From JAICTV01 sp035634055 (GTDB lineage: Bacteria; Planctomycetota; Phycisphaerae; Tepidisphaerales; Tepidisphaeraceae): a stretch of 7,635 nt of DNA. The position numbers and the translations under genes are program-made. Of the stretch, positions 1 through 6,660 are shown in pieces. Each line of letters opens with the position of its first letter. The first letter of the stretch is position 1. Under the pieces are notes generated by a model. The model did no database searches. It had not been told where the DNA came from and saw nothing but the letters and a program-made list of their open reading frames with translations. The stretch spans positions 1 to 7,635 of the forward strand of contig DASQDR010000277.1 in the NCBI GenBank assembly GCA_035634055.1. The letters run 5' to 3'.

Positions 1-780
1 GCCGCGCCCGGCGACCCCGCGGCGACGCCGGCGAAGAAGGTCGGCCTCACCCAGCTCATTCTCAGTCACCCCGACCCGGTCTTCTTCACCATCGCCGCGC
101 TGTCGGTCATCGGGCTCTCGCTGATCCTCCAGGGGTTCATCAAGAACCGCGCCTCGGTCTTCATGCCCGAGAGCAGCACCAACCAGATGCGCGAGATGAT
201 CCAGGGGCGGCGGTTCCAGGAGCTGATCGATTTCACCGAGCACGACCCCAGCTTTGTCGCCAAGGCGCTCAACCCGGCGCTGAAGCGCGCCCCGTCCTTC
301 GCCGGGATGAAGGAGGCGATGGAAACCGCCATCGGCGAGCAGACCGCCGAGCAGTTCCGCCGCATCGAGTACCTCAACATCATCGGCAACCTTGGCCCGC
401 TGCTCGGGCTGCTCGGCACCGTGCTGGGGATGATCGAGGCGTTCCAGGCGGTGGCGACCACCGGCGGGCAGGCGGACGTCGGGGCGCTGTCCGGCGGCAT
501 CTCGACCGCCTTGTGCCACACGTTCCTGGGGCTGTTCCTGGCGGTGCCGTGCCTGGCGGCGTTTGGCGTGCTGCGGACGATGGTGGACCGGCTGACGGTG
601 CGCGGGGCGCTGGTGGCGGAGGAACTGCTGCTGATGATGAAGCCGCCGGACACCAAGCCCGCCGCCGCCGCCGCCGCGGCGCGACCCGTTGCCGCCGGCG
701 CCGCGCACGCCGCCGCCCCGCCACCGCCGCCGCGCCGCCCGATGGGCGGGCCCGGCACCCTCGGCGTCCCCGCCACCTGA
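1..780 (+). CDS. exbB: MotA/TolQ/ExbB-family proton channel subunit, 5' partial
   Basis: The reading frame is open from the first base to the TGA at 778-780, giving 259 residues with the true start upstream. Three hydrophobic segments are visible: about residues 27-47, 125-147 (LNIIGNLGPLLGLLGTVLG) and 167-191 (GISTALCHTFLGLFLAVP). This is the ExbB/TolQ topology with a cytoplasmic loop between the first two segments. In this family the subunits form a pentamer around an ExbD dimer and convert the proton gradient into mechanical work across the periplasm. Thr140 in the second segment and Thr174 in the third appear to match the conserved threonines of E. coli ExbB; the Glu usually found in GI-x-E-AL is Thr169 here. 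After residue 214 the protein ends in a low-complexity Ala/Pro tail with a run of five prolines. An internal ATG at 163 would remove the first membrane segment and is not the start. Family membership is secure; the choice between ExbB and TolQ is not. It is followed 14 bases later by an ExbD gene. Confidence 0.9.
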   Translation, partial: AAPGDPAATPAKKVGLTQLILSHPDPVFFTIAALSVIGLSLILQGFIKNRASVFMPESSTNQMREMIQGRRFQELIDFTEHDPSFVAKALNPALKRAPSFAGMKEAMETAIGEQTAEQFRRIEYLNIIGNLGPLLGLLGTVLGMIEAFQAVATTGGQADVGALSGGISTALCHTFLGLFLAVPCLAAFGVLRTMVDRLTVRGALVAEELLLMMKPPDTKPAAAAAAARPVAAGAAHAAAPPPPPRRPMGGPGTLGVPAT

Positions 781-786
781 AGGAAA
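780..786 (+). promoter_or_regulatory. Ribosome binding site of the first exbD gene
   Basis: AAGGAAA begins on the last base of the exbB stop codon and lies 8 bases before the ATG at 795. It fixes the start of the first ExbD gene and suggests that exbB and exbD are translated from one mRNA. Confidence 0.7.
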
Positions 787-794
787 CGACGCCG

Positions 795-1313
795 ATGCGC
801 CGCCGTCACCGCATGCCTGAGGTCCGCGAAGGCGGGGTCAACGTCACCCCGCTGATCGACGTGGTCATGTGCCTGATCATCTTCTTCATGCTGGTGGCCA
901 AGATCGGCGTCGCGCAGGGGGTCGACCCGACCATCGACCTGCCCGCCTCGCGGCTCGGTCAGGACCTGGCGGAGCAGCAACTGAAGGACCCGGGGCAGGC
1001 CCTGACCCTCAACGTCCGCCGCGGCGCGCTCGACCTGCCGCTCGTCACTGCGCTGGTCGAGGGCGGCACCAACGCGCCGCAGGAGATCAAGCTGGTGGAC
1101 GCGGCCTCCGGCAAGAAGCCGTTGCTGGAGGTCCTCAAGCGGATCAAGACCGGCGCCGACCGCCGCCCGAACACGCCGGACGACAAGAACCTCAAGATCA
1201 TCATCCGCGGCGACCAGGACATGCCGTACCAGTTCCTCGAGCCGGTCCTGGTGACGTGCGCCGAAGCGCGGGTGAGGAGCGTGAACTTCAATACGCGCAA
1301 GGTGGTCGAATGA
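795..1313 (+). CDS. exbD: ExbD/TolR-family biopolymer transport protein, first copy
   Basis: A 172-residue protein with a short basic cytoplasmic N-terminus, one membrane segment (about residues 17-39) and a periplasmic domain. The signature VNVTPLIDVVM places the proton-carrying Asp at residue 22, matching Asp25 of E. coli ExbD. The C-terminal part (LKIIIRGDQDMPYQFLEPVL, then a strand ending in VRSVNF) resembles the small alpha/beta fold of ExbD/TolR. ExbD dimers sit inside the ExbB pentamer and contact the periplasmic partner. The start at 795 is supported by a good ribosome binding site; the frame is open further upstream only as a shadow inside exbB. The protein is somewhat longer than typical ExbD (about 140 residues), with extra sequence at about residues 85-125, between the strand LTLNVRRG and the C-terminal subdomain. 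The stop codon is the start of a tandem repeat. A second, divergent ExbD follows 51 bases later. Confidence 0.92.
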   Translation: MRRRHRMPEVREGGVNVTPLIDVVMCLIIFFMLVAKIGVAQGVDPTIDLPASRLGQDLAEQQLKDPGQALTLNVRRGALDLPLVTALVEGGTNAPQEIKLVDAASGKKPLLEVLKRIKTGADRRPNTPDDKNLKIIIRGDQDMPYQFLEPVLVTCAEARVRSVNFNTRKVVE

Positions 1314-1353
1314 GTGGTCGTGGTTAGTGGTTAGTGGTTAGTGGTCAGTGACG
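1313..1353 (+). repeat. Heptamer tandem repeat between the two exbD genes
   Basis: The stretch reads as units of AGTGGTY: AGTGGTC (1313-1319), a 6-base GTGGTT, AGTGGTT, AGTGGTT, AGTGGTC (1340-1346), then the degraded AGTGACG (1347-1353). The first unit begins on the last base of the exbD stop codon. The repeat fills most of the 51-base gap and leaves no recognisable Shine-Dalgarno sequence before the next ATG at 1365. Confidence 0.75.
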
Positions 1354-1364
1354 AGTAACACGGG

Positions 1365-1829
1365 ATGAAGATCCAGGGCGCGAAAAAAGTTCACTACGAT
1401 TCCGGCCCCAACATGACGCCGCTGGTGGACGTCGTGATGGTGATCCTCATCTTCATGATGCTGGTCGGGCAGTTCATCGGGGCCGAGCATTACCTGGTGA
1501 GCAACCTGCCGATCAGCCAGGCCGGCGCCGGCAACGTGACGCTGCCGGCCGGGTTCATCCCGGACGAGCCGGTGGACATCCGCGTGGACAGCCCGACGCC
1601 GGACGGGTTCCTCGCCACGTGCGGGCAGGTTCGCACCGGCGACGCGCGCGTGCTGGAATCCGCCCTGCGCCGCATCCGCCAGAACCTGAACAAGACCGGC
1701 AAGAGCGACGACAAGATCCAGGTGAAGATCGGTCCGGGGAAGAACGTGAAGTACCGCTTCCTGGTCGACGTGTACGAGGCGGCGCTCAACGCGGGGTTCA
1801 AGAAGGTGGCGTTCGCGACGTCGCATTGA
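1365..1829 (+). CDS. exbD: ExbD/TolR-family biopolymer transport protein, second copy
   Basis: A 154-residue protein with the ExbD layout: short N-terminus, the motif NMTPLVDVVM (residues 16-25, key Asp22), one membrane segment to about residue 39, then a periplasmic domain ending in KYRFLVDVYEAALNAGFKKV. That last part is the most ExbD-like and aligns with the end of the upstream copy, although the two differ widely between the membrane segment and the C-terminal subdomain. The start is well fixed: an in-frame TAA at 1356-1358 lies just upstream, and the next Met (17) is inside the signature motif. No clear ribosome binding site precedes the ATG, so translation may depend on coupling to the upstream gene or on an unstructured leader. 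Two unlike ExbD proteins beside one ExbB suggest a heterodimeric stator core or two alternative partners; which applies cannot be told from sequence. Confidence 0.92.
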   Translation: MKIQGAKKVHYDSGPNMTPLVDVVMVILIFMMLVGQFIGAEHYLVSNLPISQAGAGNVTLPAGFIPDEPVDIRVDSPTPDGFLATCGQVRTGDARVLESALRRIRQNLNKTGKSDDKIQVKIGPGKNVKYRFLVDVYEAALNAGFKKVAFATSH

Positions 1830-1835
1830 AGGAAG
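1830..1835 (+). promoter_or_regulatory. Possible orphaned ribosome binding site
   Basis: AGGAAG follows directly after the exbD stop codon. The 14 bases from that stop (1827-1840) match the exbB-exbD junction (778-791) at 13 positions, and there the AGGAA is the working ribosome binding site. Here the nearest good start, the ATG at 1934, is about 98 bases away, so this copy looks displaced. Confidence 0.4.
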
Positions 1836-1888
1836 CGACGGAGCGACGGAGCGACGGAGCGACGCGACGAAGGGAAGTGCGCGACGGA
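1835..1888 (+). repeat. Octamer tandem repeat, GCGACGGA units
   Basis: Three perfect copies of GCGACGGA at 1835-1858 are followed by a broken unit (GCGAC, 1859-1863), a variant GCGACGAA (1864-1871), a 9-base interruption and another perfect unit at 1881-1888. It lies between the second exbD and the TPR gene. The unit length is not a multiple of three, and no protein is conserved across it that I can recognise. Confidence 0.75.
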
Positions 1889-1896
1889 GCGAGGAC

Positions 1897-1921
1897 GGAG
1901 TGGTGGGTGAGGGGTGACGAG
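1897..1921 (+). repeat. GTGGT-rich stretch ending in GTGACGAG
   Basis: GAGTGGTGGGTGAGG is followed by GTGACGAG at 1914-1921, 12 bases before the TPR start codon. The same octamer occurs at 1348-1355, 9 bases before the start of the second exbD, also after GTGGT-rich sequence. The two leaders may therefore carry related repeat material. It could be chance, because both are low-complexity G/T-rich sequence. Confidence 0.4.
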
Positions 1922-1933
1922 CGTCAGGTGTTG

Positions 1934-4927
1934 ATGTCGAGTAGGAAAAGCCGGTACACCACGCGGTACGTCCTCGCCGCCGCTTGCGGTTTCGCGCTCT
2001 TTGCCGCGCCAATCGCGGTGGCGCAGCAGCAGCAGGCGCCTACCGGCGCGGGCGCTGGCGCGGGCGCCGCCGCAACCGTGAACGCGCCTTCCTCGGGTCT
2101 GGACGCGCTGGGGGACGACAAGCTGCTCAACGAGCTTGCCACCCGCGGGCTCGGGTCCCTCCTCGAGCGGGCGCTGGCCGTCAACAACGTCGCGCCTGCG
2201 CGGCGCGACGCGATCAAGACGCTGGTCGCCCTGCGGCAGCTCGGCGACCCCAAGACGCGCATGACGGTCGCCCAGCGGCGCGAGCTGGTGCAGCGCATCG
2301 CCGCCAACCTCGAGGCCGCCCTGCCCGGGCTCAACGATCCGCAGACCATGACGCAGCAGGCGTCGGCCCTGCTCCAGCACGGCGTGGAGCGCGACGTGAA
2401 CACGCTGGAATACTGGGGCGAGAACTCGCGCACGCAGGCGGCGGTCCGCCCGGTGATCGAGGCGACGCTCAAGCTGCTCGACCGCGCCGCCGGCATCGCC
2501 AGGCAGCAGGCGGACGCGATGGCGAACGCGATCGTCGGCCCCGCCGACCCGCGCGCGCGGCAGTGGGAGGAGCTCTCCACCGTCGCCACCGCCGCCGCCT
2601 ACACGCGGCACATGGCCGACTATTACCACGCGATCGCGCTCGACCGCGCGTCGCCGCAGCGCAAGGAGATCGCGCAGAAGGCGATCGACTACCTCGCGCA
2701 GTTCGACAACGCCGACAGCAGCGTGCAGCCGGTCGTGCGCCTGCGCGTCGCCAAGCTGCACATGGCTCGCGGGGAGTTCGACCGTGCGGAGGAAATCTTC
2801 GCCACCGTCGCCAAGCCGGACCCGGCCATCCAGCCCGCGCCCGACGCGCCGCAGCAGTGGGAGGCGCGCTACTTCGGCGCGGTGAGCGACCTGCTCGCCG
2901 GCAAGCCCGACGACGCGCAAAAGGCGCTGGACGAGGTGATTGCCTGGCAGCAGTCCGGCCTGCCGAAGGAGAAGGCGGCGCAGGACGGCGCGTCGGCGGC
3001 GACATCGATGCTCCAGTACCGCATCCTCTCCGCCCGCGCCGACGCCGCGACCGACGAGGCCGCCAAGCGCGCCGCCAACGACAAGGCCGTCGCGCTGCTG
3101 ATGGACCTGGTGAAGAAGCGGCCGGACCTCCAGTCGGTCATCTTCGAGCAGCTCATGCCGAAGCTGCCTCCGACGGTTGACCTCAAGGCGCTGGATCCGC
3201 TGCTGCTCCAGGGTTTCGTCGCCCGCGCCGACGAGGAGCGGCTGCGACCCGCCAACGAGCCGGCGGACGCGAAGGTGTTGCAGCGCGGGCTCGACGCGGC
3301 GCGCGAGATGCTGCGCCGGCGGCAGTCGATCGACCCGCAGCTCGCCGACGCCGCCGCTCTGCTGTGCGGGTTCTTCCTTGACCGCCTGGGGCAGCCCGCC
3401 GCGGCGGCGGAGGCGTTCCTCGACTACCTCAAGTCGCCGGGGCCGAGCGCGCCGCAGAACCAGCAGCTCGCGCTGGACAACGCGCTGGCCATCATCGCGA
3501 GGCTTCGAGCAAATCCCGCGACCGCCGACCAACCGGGAACCGTGCGCGCGTACGACCGGTTCCTCCCCGTCGCGATCGCCGCGCCGTTCAACCGCGCGGA
3601 GTTCGCCTACGAGTACGCCCGGCGGCTCCAGCTCACCAACCAGTTCGCGAAAGCGGTCGAGTACTTCCGCAAGGTGCCGCCCGACGACAAGCGGCTGGCG
3701 CAGGCGCGGTTCTTCCTGATGGTCGCGCTCCAGCAGCGTCTGGACAACGAGCCGAAGCTGTCGCCCGCCGAGCGACAGCAGGTGACGGCCGAGATCCGCG
3801 GGCTGGTGGACGACGTGGCGCAGCGCGTCACCGCCGGCATGAACGCCGCCCCCACCGACGCCGAGCGGGCGCAGTTCCGGTCGATGCTCGTGCGCACGCT
3901 GCTGCTGTCGGCGGACGTGGCGCGGCGCGAGCAGAACGATCCGCGGCGGTCGCTGCAACTGCTGGAGAAGTTCGAATCGCTCTCGGCCGGTCTGCCCAAC
4001 GAGCAGGAGCTCAACGGAAGCGCGCTCTACGCCCGCGTGCAGGCGTACATGGGGCTGGGCGACAGCAACTCCGCGACGCAGACGCTCGTCGCGCTGCTGA
4101 AGACCCGGCCCGGCGGCGAGGGGGCGGCGATCGTCTACAAGCTGCTCCAGCGGCTGAACGACGAGCTGGACCAGGCGCGCCGCGCCGGCGACCGCCGAAA
4201 GATGCAGGCGCTGGCGCAGAACCGCGCGCAGCTCAGCGGCTTTTTGGTGGAATGGGCCCGCGGCAACGCCGATCCGAACACGCGAAAATTCACCTACCGC
4301 TACAGCGTCTTCGACGCCGCCACCAAGCACCTGGCCGCCGACCTTCAGGACGACCCGGCGCAGCGCCGCGCGGGGTTGCAGGCGGCGATGAAGCTCTACC
4401 AGCAGCTCGAATCGCCGCAGTCGGCGGAGCTGTACCGCGCGACGCTCGACCCGGCGTCACCGGACCGCAACTATCCCGACCCGGCCGTCAGCCTCGGCAT
4501 CGGGCTGATCTCCTACGACCTCGGCGACTTCGCGACCGCGCAGCAGCGCCTCGGGCGGCTGCTGACCGACCGCAAGCTTGGGACGCCGACGGTCGGCGTC
4601 GAGGAGAACGGGCAGTCCAAGCTCGTGGAGAACGATCAGTACTGGGAAGCGACGCTCAAGCTGATGCGCGCCAACGCCGCGCTGGCCGCTGTCAACGCCG
4701 CCGACGCGCAGGCGCAGGCCGCGCGGGAGCGGACCACGAATTACTTGAAGGAGCTCTACGTCCGCCACGGCCGCACGGTGGGCGGCGCGAAGTGGTCGCC
4801 GGAGTTCGAGAAGCTCCGCCAGGAGATTGCGCCCGAGCTGAACCCCGACGAGTTCACCGTCGACGCCACCGCCCCCGCAACGCAGCCGACCGCGACCGAC
4901 ACCGGCGCATCGCCGGCCGGCGGGTGA
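1934..4927 (+). CDS. Large secreted TPR-rich protein of the ExbB/ExbD cluster
   Basis: A 997-residue protein. Residues 1-30 form a Sec signal peptide: basic MSSRKSRYTTR, a hydrophobic core, and AVA before the likely cleavage at 30/31. A QQQQ and Ala/Gly linker follows. The rest is almost entirely helical, with TPR-like helix pairs at about 266-295 (LHMARGEFDRAEEIFATVAK), 308-338, 471-500, 556-584 (LQLTNQFAKAVEYFRKVPPD) and 851-880 (GLISYDLGDFATAQQRLGRL). The C-terminus is a Thr/Ala/Pro/Gln tail. I see no enzyme motif and no TonB- or TolA-like C-terminal domain. Placement behind exbB-exbD-exbD suggests a periplasmic scaffold or the partner moved by the motor; that is inference. The frame stays open upstream to 1619, but the signal peptide favours the ATG at 1934. 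TTG at 1931 and GTG at 1928, 1907 or 1877 are in-frame alternatives, and the ribosome binding site is weak (CAGG at 1925-1928). Confidence 0.85.
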   Translation: MSSRKSRYTTRYVLAAACGFALFAAPIAVAQQQQAPTGAGAGAGAAATVNAPSSGLDALGDDKLLNELATRGLGSLLERALAVNNVAPARRDAIKTLVALRQLGDPKTRMTVAQRRELVQRIAANLEAALPGLNDPQTMTQQASALLQHGVERDVNTLEYWGENSRTQAAVRPVIEATLKLLDRAAGIARQQADAMANAIVGPADPRARQWEELSTVATAAAYTRHMADYYHAIALDRASPQRKEIAQKAIDYLAQFDNADSSVQPVVRLRVAKLHMARGEFDRAEEIFATVAKPDPAIQPAPDAPQQWEARYFGAVSDLLAGKPDDAQKALDEVIAWQQSGLPKEKAAQDGASAATSMLQYRILSARADAATDEAAKRAANDKAVALLMDLVKKRPDLQSVIFEQLMPKLPPTVDLKALDPLLLQGFVARADEERLRPANEPADAKVLQRGLDAAREMLRRRQSIDPQLADAAALLCGFFLDRLGQPAAAAEAFLDYLKSPGPSAPQNQQLALDNALAIIARLRANPATADQPGTVRAYDRFLPVAIAAPFNRAEFAYEYARRLQLTNQFAKAVEYFRKVPPDDKRLAQARFFLMVALQQRLDNEPKLSPAERQQVTAEIRGLVDDVAQRVTAGMNAAPTDAERAQFRSMLVRTLLLSADVARREQNDPRRSLQLLEKFESLSAGLPNEQELNGSALYARVQAYMGLGDSNSATQTLVALLKTRPGGEGAAIVYKLLQRLNDELDQARRAGDRRKMQALAQNRAQLSGFLVEWARGNADPNTRKFTYRYSVFDAATKHLAADLQDDPAQRRAGLQAAMKLYQQLESPQSAELYRATLDPASPDRNYPDPAVSLGIGLISYDLGDFATAQQRLGRLLTDRKLGTPTVGVEENGQSKLVENDQYWEATLKLMRANAALAAVNAADAQAQAARERTTNYLKELYVRHGRTVGGAKWSPEFEKLRQEIAPELNPDEFTVDATAPATQPTATDTGASPAGG

Positions 4928-4994
4928 GCATCACCGTCCCGGCCCTGCCCCGCCTAGCCGCCCGCGCCCCATGCGACGCCGGTCGGGGCGGCCA

Positions 4995-5037
4995 CTTGTG
5001 TCGCCCTTTGTCGGCAACAAGAAAGGGTGAGCCCCGC
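4995..5037. repeat. Degenerate intergenic repeat, copy 1
   Basis: CTTGTGTCGCCCT (4995-5007), CGGCAAC (5012-5018) and GCCCCGC (5031-5037) occur in the same order as in copy 2 at 5071-5119. The spacers between the blocks differ in length and sequence. The copies lie between the convergent TPR and sulfatase genes. What the unit is cannot be told here; it may be a dispersed non-coding repeat. Confidence 0.5.
5004..5027. other. Small hairpin in the convergent gap
   Basis: CCCTTT (5004-5009) can pair with AAAGGG (5022-5027), and the stem can extend by two base pairs across a 3-base bulge. CGGGGC at 4984-4989 and GCCCCG at 5031-5036 could close an outer stem. The position between convergent genes would suit a terminator for both strands, but neither side has a U-tract, so this is only a candidate. 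Confidence 0.35.
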
Positions 5038-5070
5038 CTCGCCCCTACGCGCCAGCGACGCCGCAGCGGC

Positions 5071-5119
5071 CTTGTGTCGCCCTCCGCCGATCACCCGGAG
5101 ACGGCAACGCAGGCCCCGC
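5071..5119. repeat. Degenerate intergenic repeat, copy 2
   Basis: This is the second copy of the unit at 4995-5037: CTTGTGTCGCCCT (5071-5083, identical over 13 bases), CGGCAAC (5102-5108) and GCCCCGC (5113-5119). A third CTTGTG starts at 5119, so a further truncated unit may run into the end of the sulfatase gene. Confidence 0.5.
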
Positions 5120-5129
5120 TTGTGCGCAC

Positions 5130-6530
5130 TCACTCTTCCCCCGCGGGCGCGGTGGCGCCGCGCGGGCGGCGGCGCTGCTTGGCGGCGTCGGTCTCGGTCG
5201 CGAGCCACTGGTCCAGCCCGTCGCGGAGGGACTTCAGTTCCAGCGGCAGCTCGGCCGACAGGGTGCGTCGCTCGGCGGGGTCGATCTCGACGTTGAACAG
5301 CTCCGGCTTGTTGTTGCCGGTGATGACCATCTTCAGGTCGCCGCGCATGGCGGCCAGTTGCGTGTCGCCGCCCTCGCGCCATTCCCAGTAGAGCGTGCGG
5401 TCGGGGGTCTTGGCCTTGCCGCGCCAGACGTCCAGGACATTGGCGCCGTCGAGCTTGAGCGCGTCGTCAGGCCGGATGCCGGCGGCGGCGAGCAGCGAGG
5501 GGAAGACGTCGCACATGTGAACCACCTCGCGCGAGTCGGTTCGCCCGGGGAGTTTCCCCGTCCACCTCACCACCGCCGGCACGCGCATGCCGCCTTCCCA
5601 AAGTGTGCGCTTCTGCCCGCGGAACGGGCGGTTGGAATCGAAGTAGACCGGCGCGAATTCACTCAGCCGCTCGAACGTCGCGCCGTGGTCGGAGGTGAAG
5701 ATCACGATCGTGTTGTCGTTCAGGTCGTGGTCCTCAAGCGCGCGCAGGATCCGGCCGACGGACTTGTCCATGCGGACAATGTCGGCGGCGTAGCGCGCGT
5801 TGGACGGGTTGGCCGGGTCCTTCTCGCGGAACTTGCCCTTGAGGGCGTCAATCTCCTCCTGCGGCGCCGCCGGCCGGCCGTGCGGGGCGATGTACGGGAC
5901 GTGCAGGAAGAACGGCGCGTCCTTGTGCCGCTTGATGAAGTCGAGCGCGCGGTCGGTGAACAGATCGTCGGCGAACCCCTCGCTGGGGCGCTTCTCGCGC
6001 CCTTCCCACAACTCCCTGGGGAACTTCTGGTGCGCGTCGGTGGCGTTGGTGAAGCCGAAGAACTCGTCGAACCCCTGGTCCATCGGGTGCGTGTAGGCGT
6101 CCTTGCCGGGGCGCGGCGCGCCGTGGTGCCACTTGCCGAACAGGGCGGTCGCGTAGCCGTGCGGCTTGAGCGCCTCGGCCAGCGTGACCTCCTCGGCCGG
6201 CAGGTCGAGCGAGCCGTTGCCGGTGACGCCGTTGTGAATGCCGTAACGCCCGGTCATCAGCGCCGCGCGGGCCGGCGCGCAGACGACGCCGGCGGTATAC
6301 CAGCGGCGGAAGATGGTCCCCTCGTTCGCCAGGCGGTGCAGGTTGGGCGTGGTCCACTCGCGGCGGCCGTTGAAGCTGACGTCGGCGTAACCCAGATCAT
6401 CGGCCAGGATCAGCACGATGTTCGGCTTGCGATCGGCGGCGCGCGCCGCGCTCGAGACGCCGGCCACGGGCGCGAGCAGCGCGGCGGCGGCGAACAGCAG
6501 GACCTTCAATTGGCGGGAGAGACGTTTCAT
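5130..6530 (-). CDS. Secreted type I sulfatase, Cys-type (arylsulfatase A-like)
   Basis: A 466-residue hydrolase of sulfate esters in the alkaline-phosphatase-like fold. Residues 1-31 look like a Sec signal peptide with likely cleavage after ARA. Family motifs appear in order: metal-binding Asp44-Asp45 (ILADDLGYAD); CAPARAALMTG, in which Cys84 (codon 6279-6281) is the residue converted to formylglycine and Arg88 supports it; Lys133 and His135 in FGKWHHG; His217 in APHGRP; Asp281-His282 in FTSDHG; and Lys307 before WEGGMRVP. All catalytic positions expected from arylsulfatase A are present, so it should be active once modified. The length is usual for a single-domain sulfatase, with a short basic tail and no added binding domain. 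The substrate is unknown. The ATG at 6530 is preferred: GTG at 6554 would add eight residues and overlaps the likely ribosome binding site (GAAAGG). The enzyme that should activate it is encoded just upstream on the same strand. Confidence 0.93.
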   Translation of the reverse strand: MKRLSRQLKVLLFAAAALLAPVAGVSSAARAADRKPNIVLILADDLGYADVSFNGRREWTTPNLHRLANEGTIFRRWYTAGVVCAPARAALMTGRYGIHNGVTGNGSLDLPAEEVTLAEALKPHGYATALFGKWHHGAPRPGKDAYTHPMDQGFDEFFGFTNATDAHQKFPRELWEGREKRPSEGFADDLFTDRALDFIKRHKDAPFFLHVPYIAPHGRPAAPQEEIDALKGKFREKDPANPSNARYAADIVRMDKSVGRILRALEDHDLNDNTIVIFTSDHGATFERLSEFAPVYFDSNRPFRGQKRTLWEGGMRVPAVVRWTGKLPGRTDSREVVHMCDVFPSLLAAAGIRPDDALKLDGANVLDVWRGKAKTPDRTLYWEWREGGDTQLAAMRGDLKMVITGNNKPELFNVEIDPAERRTLSAELPLELKSLRDGLDQWLATETDAAKQRRRPRGATAPAGEE

Positions 6531-6660
6531 TATCCTGCATCGCCTTTCTTTCACCGGGCGTCGCTGGCCCGAGCGCAGTCTACGTCAGGTCGCTCCTCGA
6601 CGCGGCCCGTGCTCAACGCTGCGCCGGCTCGGTCAGCACTCGGCACTCCAGCCGCCGCGA
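6531..6660 (-). other. Gap between the FGE and sulfatase genes
   Basis: These 130 bases hold no gene. Just before the sulfatase, the minus strand reads GAAAGAAAGG (6543-6552), ending 12 bases before its ATG, and AGGA (6533-6536), which is too close at 2 bases. Two adjacent heptamers, GAGTGCC and GAGTGCT on the minus strand, occupy 6635-6648 shortly after the FGE stop. I see no convincing promoter or terminator, so co-transcription of the two genes is plausible but unproven. Confidence 0.5.

Noticed and set aside
1313..1888. A CRISPR-like repeat array
   Set aside because: Units are 7-8 bases, directly adjacent with no spacers, and no cas genes are present.
1619..1933. An extended N-terminus of the TPR protein
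   Set aside because: The frame is open but overlaps the exbD2 gene and runs through the octamer repeat. The signal peptide begins at the ATG at 1934.
1970..1990. A lipobox-like AAAC in the TPR signal peptide
   Set aside because: Cys18 lies inside the hydrophobic core, lacks the usual Leu at -3, and a better cleavage site (AVA) follows at residue 30.
1490..4330. A 946-codon open frame on the minus strand opposite the TPR gene
   Set aside because: It is Arg/Leu/Val-rich with no recognisable domain, and mirrors a high-G+C gene with clear signal peptide and TPR features. Long antisense frames are expected at this base composition.
5004..5027. A firm intrinsic terminator call
   Set aside because: The stem is short with a bulge, and neither strand has a following U-tract; it is kept only as a hairpin.
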